11,426 nucleotides of DNA from CBDVBL01 sp965555375 (lineage in GTDB: Bacteria > Zixibacteria > MSB-5A5 > UBA10806): assembly GCA_965555375.1 (NCBI GenBank), contig CBEWDL010000108.1, forward strand, positions 1 to 11,426. Direction: 5' to 3'. The translations under genes were made by a program, and so were the position numbers. Every line of letters begins with the position of its first letter. The first letter of the stretch is position 1. Positions 1-5,927 of this stretch are shown here, in pieces. The notes under the pieces were generated by a model. It was not told where the DNA came from. It made no database searches and was given only the letters and a program-made list of their open reading frames with translations.

Positions 1-2
1 GT

Positions 3-503
3 GTCGTAAATAGTGTTCAGGAATATAAGACTAAAAACGACGATCCCCCAAAGGGATTTCAGAGAGTTATGACCCTCAATTTGATCGCTGATATCCCTAA
101 AAAGTTTATCGCGTGCAGGGAGGCTGTTTCGGATACGATTTGTTTTCAGGATAAAAAGGGGGAATATAATATTTACGGCTTCGTAAATAATGACATCGAA
201 AATAGACTCCAAGGGAAAGACCGACAGAATTATGTCGCGGCAATGGTCGATTCATGTAGTCAGGCCTTATCGAAGAACATCTCTTTTGGTCCTCCTGTTT
301 TTGAAAAACAACGATACGGATATGTAGGATGGACCGATGGTATAGCGAAGGATAATAGTGGAATGGTGCGAGTTTTGGTAATGTCTAATCTTTATTCCAG
401 ACTATTCATAACGATTATCTATCTGGGACAGGGTAAAGAGGAGTTTTTAAAGATTTCCGACACTTTCTCCCATTCGTTGGTCCTGACGGAATTCGGATAT
501 TGA
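3..503 (+). CDS. Unrecognised protein, 3' part only (gene enters from the left edge)
   Basis: The reading frame is open from the first complete codon in frame (base 3) to a TGA at 501-503, giving 166 visible residues with no stop. An ATG at 69 exists, but the frame runs back through it with protein-like composition, and no Shine-Dalgarno sequence precedes it (the upstream bases read TTTCAGAGAGTT). The gene therefore most likely starts outside the window and the ATG is an internal Met. No signal peptide, membrane segment or catalytic motif is visible in this part. The C-terminal half alternates short beta-like stretches (VRVLVMSNL, RLFITIIYL) and ends with EEFLKISDTFSHSLVL. That ending loosely recalls the last strand and helix of PsbP/DUF1795-like proteins, but this is only an impression. 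It is AT-richer than glyQS, with which it is convergent across a 59-base gap. Function unknown. Confidence 0.7.
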   Translation, partial: VVNSVQEYKTKNDDPPKGFQRVMTLNLIADIPKKFIACREAVSDTICFQDKKGEYNIYGFVNNDIENRLQGKDRQNYVAAMVDSCSQALSKNISFGPPVFEKQRYGYVGWTDGIAKDNSGMVRVLVMSNLYSRLFITIIYLGQGKEEFLKISDTFSHSLVLTEFGY

Positions 504-562
504 ATTGAAAAGCTTTTAGAAAACCCTCATGGGCTTGCTAAATCAAAACCCTGCGGATATTC

Positions 563-1876
563 CTAACTAAGCCTCCCCCCAATCACCTCCACCAGCTCCC
601 CTATCTTATGCCGGGTTTGCTCCATGGTGTCGCGTTCGCGGACGGTGACCGTGTCGTCCTGCAGGGTCTGGCCGTCGATGGTGATGCAATACGGTGTGCC
701 GGCCTCGTCCATGCGGCGGTAACGCCGCCCCACCGCGCCGCCGTCGTCATAAAAGACCTTGAAATGCTTCTTCAGATCGTGGTAGATCTTCTCGGCCACC
801 TCCGGCATCCCCTCTTTGTTGACCAGCGGAAAAACGGCCGCATTTATGGGGGCGATCTTCGGCGAAAGGCGTAGCACCACCCTCTTTTCGCCCCTGACCT
901 CCTCCTCATGATAGGCATCGACTAAGACAACCAGGGTGCTGCGGTCGGCGCCGGCGGAGGTCTCGATAATATAGGGAATATATTTTTCGTTGCGCTCTTG
1001 ATCGAAGTAGCGCAGATCCTTGCCTGAGGATTCCGCATGGCGCGAGAGATCGAAATCGGTGCGATTATGAATGCCCTCGATCTCCTTCCAGCCGAATGAA
1101 AATTCATATTCGATATCGACCGCCGTCTTCGCATAGTGAGCCAGTTCCTTATGCTCATGCTCGTGCCAGCGGAGCTTCTCTTCGCGAACACCGAGCTCAA
1201 GATACCATTCCCAGCGTTGCTCTTTCCAGTAATCGAACCATTTGACGTCCTCCGACGGATGCACGAAAAATTGCATTTCCATCTGCTCGAACTCGCGGGT
1301 GCGGAAGATGAAATTGCCGGGCGTGATCTCGTTTCTGAAGGCCTTGCCTATCTGGGCAATACCGAAAGGCAGCTTCTGGCGGGATGGCTGGAGGACGTTG
1401 TGGAAATTGACATAGATACCCTGGGCGGTCTCCGGACGCATATAGACGACGGAGGAATCCTCCTCCACCGGCCCCATGAATGTCTTGAACATCAGGTTGA
1501 ACATACGCGGCTCGGTTAGCTCGCCTCCACAATCGGGGCACTTGTCGGTTATGATCTCATCGGCCCGGAAACGATGTTTGCACTGCCTGCAATCGACCAT
1601 CGGATCGGTGAATCCCTCCACGTGGCCCGACGCTTCCCAGACTCTGGGGTGCATCAGTATGGCGGCGTCGATCCCCTCTATATCATCGCGGCGATGAGTC
1701 ATGGCCTCCCACCAGGAACGTTTGATATTGTTCTTCAGCTCGACCCCCAGGGGCCCGTAATCCCAGCAGGAACCAAGCCCGCCGTATATCTCCGATGACT
1801 GAAATACGAATCCCCGCCGCTTGCAGAGCGATACCAGTTTATCCATTAGAGGATCGATTGCTTTTTTCTTGGCCAC
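563..1876 (-). CDS. glyQS: Glycyl-tRNA synthetase, single-chain alpha2 type
   Basis: It charges tRNA-Gly with glycine in the cytoplasm using ATP. The 437-residue length fits the homodimeric bacterial/archaeal/eukaryotic class II GlyRS, not the separate alpha and beta subunits of the heterotetrameric form. Visible landmarks are the N-terminal SSEIYGGLGSCWDYGPLG, the EASGHVEGFTDPMVDC region (motif 1 area), a zinc-ribbon-like insertion with Cys96, Cys99, Cys113 and Cys116, motif 2 FRNE at 180-183 followed by TREFEQME, and motif 3 GADRS at 309-313. The C-terminal part from about 340 is the anticodon-binding domain (PKIAPINAAVFPL, VTVRERDTMEQ). The start is a GTG (1874-1876) preceded by AGGAG at 1883-1887 with a 6-base spacer, and MAKKK... 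is a normal N-terminus. The coding region looks more GC-rich than its neighbours. It lies downstream of recO, an arrangement also known from Firmicutes (recO-glyQS). Confidence 0.97.
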   Translation of the reverse strand: MAKKKAIDPLMDKLVSLCKRRGFVFQSSEIYGGLGSCWDYGPLGVELKNNIKRSWWEAMTHRRDDIEGIDAAILMHPRVWEASGHVEGFTDPMVDCRQCKHRFRADEIITDKCPDCGGELTEPRMFNLMFKTFMGPVEEDSSVVYMRPETAQGIYVNFHNVLQPSRQKLPFGIAQIGKAFRNEITPGNFIFRTREFEQMEMQFFVHPSEDVKWFDYWKEQRWEWYLELGVREEKLRWHEHEHKELAHYAKTAVDIEYEFSFGWKEIEGIHNRTDFDLSRHAESSGKDLRYFDQERNEKYIPYIIETSAGADRSTLVVLVDAYHEEEVRGEKRVVLRLSPKIAPINAAVFPLVNKEGMPEVAEKIYHDLKKHFKVFYDDGGAVGRRYRRMDEAGTPYCITIDGQTLQDDTVTVRERDTMEQTRHKIGELVEVIGGRLS

Positions 1877-1897
1877 GTGTATCTCCTAAGATTATTG

Positions 1898-1918
1898 TCG
1901 GGAGTACGGGCTTCCCGA
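1898..1918. repeat. Small hairpin in the glyQS leader
   Basis: TCGGGA (1898-1903) and TCCCGA (1913-1918) form a perfect 6-base stem with a 9-base loop. It lies only 10 bases upstream of the glyQS Shine-Dalgarno sequence (1883-1887). There is no T-run, so it is not an intrinsic terminator. The arms resemble those of the palindrome at 11148-11188 (GTCGGGA ... TTCCCGA), so it could be a worn copy of the same element or a chance stem. Confidence 0.4.
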
Positions 1919-1947
1919 TCTAAAGCCACAACAAGGATATTTATTTT

Positions 1948-1974
1948 GTAGGGGCGAGGTCACCTCGCCCCTAC
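1948..1974. repeat. Perfect 27-base palindrome, REP-like
   Basis: GTAGGGGCGAGGT (1948-1960) is followed by one C and then its exact reverse complement ACCTCGCCCCTAC (1962-1974). As RNA or single-stranded DNA this gives a 12-base-pair stem with a 3-base loop. It is flanked by AT-rich sequence and has no adjoining T-run on either strand, so a terminator role is unlikely. It sits between recO and glyQS, within the probable glyQS leader. Its GTAGG/CCTAC ends match those of the structure at 10029-10070. Confidence 0.75.
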
Positions 1975-1990
1975 TACGAATATTTTTCGA

Positions 1991-2019
1991 ATTATTCCAC
2001 ATCTCCACCCTGCCTTCAA
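1991..2019 (-). promoter_or_regulatory. Candidate sigma70-type promoter for glyQS
   Basis: Read on the minus strand, TTGAAG (2014-2019) and AATAAT (1991-1996) are separated by exactly 17 bases. They match the -35 consensus at 4 of 6 positions and the -10 consensus at 5 of 6. It starts just past the recO stop codon, and transcription would begin near 1984, leaving a leader of about 108 bases that contains both hairpins. This would explain why glyQS is set 146 bases from recO while the upstream genes are tightly packed. Support is positional and by consensus only. Confidence 0.4.
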
Positions 2020-2022
2020 TAA

Positions 2023-2787
2023 TCAATCGGGCAGATTTTCGAGGAATTTAAACGATTTAAGGCTGCGTGGCAAGCCAAGATGATAACTGGCGAAGGCCAT
2101 GACCACCTCCGCCGCCTCCTTGCCGATTTTCTTATCATGGGAAATTTGAGATATTCCCGAAAATGGTTCAGATTCCATTTGTCTTAAAAGATCCAGCGTC
2201 TTCGCAGACAGATCGATTACGAGTTCATCCGGTTCCGCGCATTTATTGCAGATCAATCCGCCGCGACTTAAAGATACCATGAGTCTTCCACCAACCTTAT
2301 CCACGCCGCATGAGACACATTTATCTAAACGGGGCGCATACCCCTCGATTTCCAGAAGCTTGACGACCCCGCTCCAGAAAAGCAGGCCGCAAATTTCGGG
2401 TTTCGATTCGTTCAACGTTCTGAGATAGTCGAGCGTCAACGCGAAGGTTTTCGGCTGGGCCTCTTCGGCATGAGATGTTTTATCGAGAATCTCACACCAG
2501 GCCGAGCCAAATCCGAATCTGCGCGGATCGGTCACAATATCTTTAAAATCCTCCAGAACCGAGGCCGAGCTTAAGGTCCCCAGATCTACAGTTTCCTTTT
2601 TGTAAAGCACTCCCTCGATAAAATTGAACAACTCGATTGAACCGGACATCTTTGACTTAGGCCGACCGACCCCTTTGGCCACAGCTTTAACCTTCCCGAT
2701 CTCGCGGGAAAACAAAGTCACCACCCGGGACGATTCCGCCATCCGGGTGGTGCGAATGACAAACGCTTCGATTTTGAACCGGCTCAT
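2023..2787 (-). CDS. recO: DNA repair protein RecO
   Basis: RecO anneals complementary single strands and, with RecR, helps load RecA onto SSB-coated DNA in RecF-pathway repair. The 254-residue length is normal for the family. The N-terminal OB-fold is visible in roughly residues 1-80 (IEAFVIRTTRMAESSRVVTLFSREIGKVKAVAKGVGRPKSKM, with the typical basic GRPKSK stretch). A helical C-terminal domain follows, with a zinc-finger site at Cys157, Cys160, Cys180 and Cys183 (CVSCG ... CNKC). The ATG start at 2785-2787 has no clear Shine-Dalgarno sequence. The stop codon of the upstream ftsB-like gene is only 11 bases away, so translational coupling is likely. It belongs to the eno-ftsB-recO run. Confidence 0.95.
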   Translation of the reverse strand: MSRFKIEAFVIRTTRMAESSRVVTLFSREIGKVKAVAKGVGRPKSKMSGSIELFNFIEGVLYKKETVDLGTLSSASVLEDFKDIVTDPRRFGFGSAWCEILDKTSHAEEAQPKTFALTLDYLRTLNESKPEICGLLFWSGVVKLLEIEGYAPRLDKCVSCGVDKVGGRLMVSLSRGGLICNKCAEPDELVIDLSAKTLDLLRQMESEPFSGISQISHDKKIGKEAAEVVMAFASYHLGLPRSLKSFKFLENLPD

Positions 2788-2798
2788 TGATATTCTGG

Positions 2799-3176
2799 CT
2801 ACTGATCGGGAGATTGCATAGGGGCGTCTGTGCCTGTCGAATCGCCCGGAACGAACTGTATCACCCTCTGGTCGGGCCGGGCGTAGCCATATTTTTCAAC
2901 GGCGTAGCGCTTGATATAGTCGGAATCGTTTTTCATCTTATCCATTTCCCAGAGCAGATCCTGCTTCTCAACCTGCAGGGTCGCTATCTCCTTTTCCAGC
3001 CTCTCGATCCTTTTTGAGAGAATCCACATTCTAAAAAAGCCGAACTCGCCCCAGAAAAAGGAGAGAATAACAAATACTACAACCGTGATTATTCCGAACA
3101 TCAAAAGCCGCGACTTGATTTTCGATCTTTTCAGCCGGCCTTTGAACTCTCTCGATACTTTCGGGTATCTGGCCAT
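2799..3176 (-). CDS. ftsB: FtsB/DivIC-family septum formation initiator
   Basis: This 125-residue bitopic membrane protein should act at the division septum with FtsL and FtsQ, as FtsB/DivIC proteins do. A short basic cytoplasmic N-terminus (RLKRSKIKSR) precedes one membrane helix at about residues 24-42 (LLMFGIITVVVFVILSFFW). A coiled coil follows at about 53-84 (LSKRIERLEKEIATLQVEKQDLLWEMDKM), then the family's signature DSDYIKRYAVEKYGYARPDQRVIQFV. The last 15 residues are a polar tail. The ATG lies 5 bases after the eno stop codon, and that TAG contributes to the TAGGT Shine-Dalgarno sequence, so translation is probably coupled to enolase. An eno-ftsB neighbourhood is also known from proteobacteria. 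Whether it is called FtsB or DivIC is a naming choice, since the families are one superfamily. Confidence 0.9.
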   Translation of the reverse strand: MARYPKVSREFKGRLKRSKIKSRLLMFGIITVVVFVILSFFWGEFGFFRMWILSKRIERLEKEIATLQVEKQDLLWEMDKMKNDSDYIKRYAVEKYGYARPDQRVIQFVPGDSTGTDAPMQSPDQ

Positions 3177-3181
3177 ATTAC

Positions 3182-4474
3182 CTATCGCACGATGGATGAC
3201 AACGCTTTGACACCGAGAAAGCGGGCGCGATCTCCAAGCTCCTCCTCGATCCTTAGAAGCTGGTTGTATTTGGCAACTCTGTCCGTTCGGCAGCCTGAGC
3301 CGGTTTTGATCTGGCCGCAGCCCGCGCCGACAACCACATCGGCAATAGTAGTATCCTCGGTTTCGCCTGACCGGTGGGATACCACCGCCGTCCAGTCGGC
3401 CCGTTTGGCCATTTCGATGGCTCGCATGGTTTCAGTCAGCGTGCCTATCTGGTTGAGTTTTATCAGGACGGAATTAGCCACACCCTCCCGGATACCGCGT
3501 TCTATCCGGGAGGTATTGGTGACGAATAGATCATCTCCCACAATCTGAATCCTTTTGCCGATTTTCTGAGCCAGGATCGCCCAGCCCGCCCAATCTTCCT
3601 CAGCCAAACCATCCTCGATGGAGATTATAGGATAGCGTTCCGACCAGTCGGCATACAGATCGGCCATCTCCGCTGCAGTTAGTTTTCTGTTCTCTGATTT
3701 CAAGTTATATTTGCCGTCTTCGTAGAATTCCGATGAGGCTGGATCAAGAGCGATGAAGACGTCTTTCCCAGGCGTATATCCGGCAGCCTCTATAGCCCGC
3801 ATGATGACCTTGAGCGCTTCCTCGTTGGATTTCAGATCCGGAGCGAAACCGCCCTCGTCGCCAACTGCGGTATTGTAACCCCGCGATGATAAGACCTTCT
3901 TCAGATGATGGAATATCTCGATACCGCACCTGAGAGCTTCGCTGAAATTGGGCCGCCCGGCGGGCATGACCATGAACTCCTGCAGATCGACATTGTTATC
4001 GGCATGCTTACCGCCGTTTAAGATATTCATCATGGGAACAGGAAGGATATTGGCATTATCCCCGCCGATATACTTATAAAGCGGTTGACGGGTATGGTTA
4101 GCCGCTGCCTTGCACACCGCCAGCGAGACGCCGAGTATGGCGTTAGCGCCGAGATTTCCTTTATCTGATGTACCATCAAGTTCTATTAGGAACTCATCCA
4201 GCGTTGCCTGGTCGAGGGCATCGAGATCGGAACCGGTCAGGGCCGGGGCAATCTTCTCATTGACATTCTTTACAGCGTTCGAGACGCCTTTGCCCATATA
4301 GCGAGACTTATCGCCATCGCGAAGCTCGACCGCCTCGAACTCTCCGGTGGATGCCCCAGACGGCACGGCCGCCCGGCCCTTTTCGCCGGTCTTTAAGACA
4401 CAATCAACCTCCACAGTCGGATTGCCGCGGGAATCTATTATCTGCCTTGCCCTTAGACCTGCAATAGTAACCAT
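3182..4474 (-). CDS. eno: Enolase (phosphopyruvate hydratase)
   Basis: It converts 2-phosphoglycerate to phosphoenolpyruvate in glycolysis and the reverse in gluconeogenesis, using Mg2+. From the ATG at 4474 it is 430 residues, the usual length. Visible signatures are DSRGNPTVE (14-22), SGASTGEFEAVELRDGD, the catalytic-acid region GDEGGFAP with Glu207, Mg ligands Asp244 (ALDPASSEF), Glu287 (SIEDG) and Asp314 (VGDDLF), catalytic Lys339 (LIKLNQIGT), SHRSGETED (366-374) and KTGSGCRTDRVAKYNQLLRIEEELG. The frame is open back to a TTG at 4543, but those 23 residues are not part of the family. The TTG also coincides with the -35 box of the best promoter, whereas the ATG has GGGAGG at 4478-4483. First gene of the eno-ftsB-recO run. 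Confidence 0.97.
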   Translation of the reverse strand: MVTIAGLRARQIIDSRGNPTVEVDCVLKTGEKGRAAVPSGASTGEFEAVELRDGDKSRYMGKGVSNAVKNVNEKIAPALTGSDLDALDQATLDEFLIELDGTSDKGNLGANAILGVSLAVCKAAANHTRQPLYKYIGGDNANILPVPMMNILNGGKHADNNVDLQEFMVMPAGRPNFSEALRCGIEIFHHLKKVLSSRGYNTAVGDEGGFAPDLKSNEEALKVIMRAIEAAGYTPGKDVFIALDPASSEFYEDGKYNLKSENRKLTAAEMADLYADWSERYPIISIEDGLAEEDWAGWAILAQKIGKRIQIVGDDLFVTNTSRIERGIREGVANSVLIKLNQIGTLTETMRAIEMAKRADWTAVVSHRSGETEDTTIADVVVGAGCGQIKTGSGCRTDRVAKYNQLLRIEEELGDRARFLGVKALSSIVR

Positions 4475-4515
4475 AATCCTCCCTTGACCCAGATCATCAT
4501 ACGAAACGCAGAAAG

Positions 4516-4543
4516 ATTTTAGTATAGCCGGATCGATTGTCAA
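4516..4543 (-). promoter_or_regulatory. Sigma70-type promoter of the eno operon
   Basis: On the minus strand a perfect -35 box TTGACA (4538-4543) is followed after 16 bases by TAAAAT (4516-4521, 5 of 6 to the -10 consensus). Transcription should start near 4509, giving a leader of about 35 bases before the eno ATG at 4474. An overlapping TATACT at 4521-4526 looks good alone but is only 11 bases from the -35 box. The position rules out translation from the upstream in-frame TTG. Confidence 0.65.
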
Positions 4544-4801
4544 TCTTTTTTTGGGAATTGCGTTCGGAAAAGCCGGGCCGATTCTTTATGGAAGCGTTAG
4601 AGATTACGCCTGAGTCCATTCTTATCGCCTCAGTGCCGGATTACTCGTCTTTACACTTTTAAAAAGGAGAAAATCGATAAACGGCCTTACCTGACGGAAC
4701 AGAAGATTATTCTTGCGTAAAGATAACTTATAAGCTATATTAAAAATGTCTCCCCCCGGGACTAGACGGTAAAGTATAACTTTTAAAACCTGGAGGCAAA
4801 A
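4544..4801. other. Divergent intergenic region between eno and the lipoprotein gene
   Basis: With the eno leader (4475-4543) this is the longest non-coding stretch in the window, 327 bases. It holds the two divergently oriented promoter candidates listed separately and the lipoprotein Shine-Dalgarno sequence GGAGG at 4792-4796. I see no tRNA-like fold, no sizeable inverted repeat, no small gene with a ribosome binding site and no recognisable riboswitch. Bases 4544-4700 show nothing I can name. Confidence 0.5.
4713..4741 (+). promoter_or_regulatory. Candidate promoter for the lipoprotein gene
   Basis: TTGCGT (4713-4718) and TATATT (4736-4741) are spaced by 17 bases. The -10 box matches 5 of 6 and the -35 box 3 of 6. 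Transcription would begin near 4748, leaving a leader of about 54 bases that includes a C/G run (CCCCCCGGGG) and ends in the strong Shine-Dalgarno sequence at 4792-4796, five bases before the ATG at 4802. Confidence 0.35.
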
Positions 4802-5845
4802 ATGCGCAATCCGTTGGTATTTTCCATCTTGCTCATCATTTCGCTGCCCTTGTTTAACTGTGGCGGCGACGATGCGACATCTCCGGAACCACCCAACAAT
4901 CCGCCGGAAATAACAGCAGTATCGGCTAACCCTGATCCGGTGCCTTTGAACCTTACCACAACTCTATCTGTAACCGCGACAGACGCAGACGGGGATGCCC
5001 TATCATATGAATGGCAAGCTACGGCGGGCACTTTCCCAGCAGGCAACACGTCCGCCCAGGTAACGTGGATACCTCCGGAAACACAGGCGGAATATTTAAT
5101 TTCTGTTGCGGTATCCGACGGAGAAGTCTCTGTCGATACCACTATATTGGTTGAAGTAACCGGAGCAATTTATGGTCTATCAGGTCAGATACAAAATCAA
5201 TCAGGGCAAGCAGCGACTGATTTATACGTTGTCATAACTGATTCCCAATCAAGCGTAGATTCAGCCGCGACAGACGCCAGCGGCAATTATTCCTTTTCGG
5301 ATCTGCCAGAAGGGGCTATATCGATGTCCCTGCGGTCTTCGGAAATCATTGTTCATATCCTTCCCCGATACATAGAGGAGGATACCACAATAAATCTTTC
5401 CGACGACCTTGTAGTAAACCTTTCTGTTAGAGAATTCAATACCATATTCCATGATGACGGGAATGACACTGGACAATGGATCATGAACGGCGGAGTTTGG
5501 AACGATGGGACAAAATACATCTTTGAGGATCAATTTCTATTTGATGATTATATGGTAATGCAATACGTTTACACAGTTCCTTCCAATGCTCAGGATATTG
5601 GATTTTTGTTGCATGGGGAAGCGGCTCCATCAGGCAGCTCTGCTATCCTAACCTGGGTCTGGGTAAATGATGATTATGCGCCATTCTACTGGAATTCAGA
5701 ATTTAATACGTCTCCCAGATACTATTGGGGATCTTTAGAGGCAATTTCTAACCTACCTGGTAGTGCCACGGCTCTTTATCTAGAGTATAATGAACTAACA
5801 GCGACTTACGTATACATAGACGACATCTGGATTTTCAATTATTAG
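4802..5845 (+). CDS. Secreted lipoprotein with PKD-like and carboxypeptidase-regulatory-like domains
   Basis: This 347-residue protein is probably exported and lipid-anchored to the cell envelope. Residues 1-19 are a hydrophobic signal ending in LFN, with Cys20 as the lipidation site. Asn at -1 is less common than Gly, Ala or Ser, but the following GGDDATSPEPPNNPP linker is typical of lipoproteins. About residues 34-120 form an Ig/PKD-like beta sandwich, with the DADGDALSYEW signature at 61-71. About 123-190 resemble a carboxypeptidase-regulatory-like domain (SGQIQNQSGQAATDLYV, TDASGNYSFSDLPEG). The remainder from about 212 is rich in Trp, Tyr, Phe, Asp and Gly and ends in YVYIDDIWIFNY, which suggests a jelly-roll or carbohydrate-binding-like sandwich without a recognisable active site. 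The ATG has GGAGG five bases upstream. It is a lone gene, divergent from eno and convergent with the VWA gene. The role is probably adhesion, ligand binding or surface display. The substrate is unknown. Confidence 0.85.
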   Translation: MRNPLVFSILLIISLPLFNCGGDDATSPEPPNNPPEITAVSANPDPVPLNLTTTLSVTATDADGDALSYEWQATAGTFPAGNTSAQVTWIPPETQAEYLISVAVSDGEVSVDTTILVEVTGAIYGLSGQIQNQSGQAATDLYVVITDSQSSVDSAATDASGNYSFSDLPEGAISMSLRSSEIIVHILPRYIEEDTTINLSDDLVVNLSVREFNTIFHDDGNDTGQWIMNGGVWNDGTKYIFEDQFLFDDYMVMQYVYTVPSNAQDIGFLLHGEAAPSGSSAILTWVWVNDDYAPFYWNSEFNTSPRYYWGSLEAISNLPGSATALYLEYNELTATYVYIDDIWIFNY

Positions 5846-5927
5846 CTTTCGGGTTTCTCGCTTTGCTCGGTCGTACGATCCTATAGACCCGCAGGACCTG
5901 TATGGGAACCCGATCCACAAATCTATG

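Noticed and set aside
519..536. Possible terminator between the left-edge gene and glyQS
   Set aside because: The stem AAACCC/GGGCTT has only six pairs including a G-T, with four Ts on the minus side. It is too weak to call.
608..874. Long plus-strand open frames opposite glyQS (also 1136-1519, 1574-1798)
   Set aside because: They are antisense shadows of a certain gene, lack ribosome binding sites and show no recognisable protein features.
2000..2016. T-box-like AGGGTGG on the minus strand upstream of glyQS
   Set aside because: Only the first seven bases resemble the T-box core. The following bases do not continue it, no specifier stem or terminator/antiterminator pair is present, and it overlaps the spacer of the candidate promoter directly after recO.
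4521..4526. TATACT as the -10 box of the eno promoter
   Set aside because: It is only 11 bases from the TTGACA box; the overlapping TAAAAT at 4516-4521 gives a workable 16-base spacer.
5846..5927. Terminator between the convergent lipoprotein and VWA genes
   Set aside because: CGGGTT and AACCCG can pair, but across about 50 bases and without a T-run. No convincing hairpin is present.
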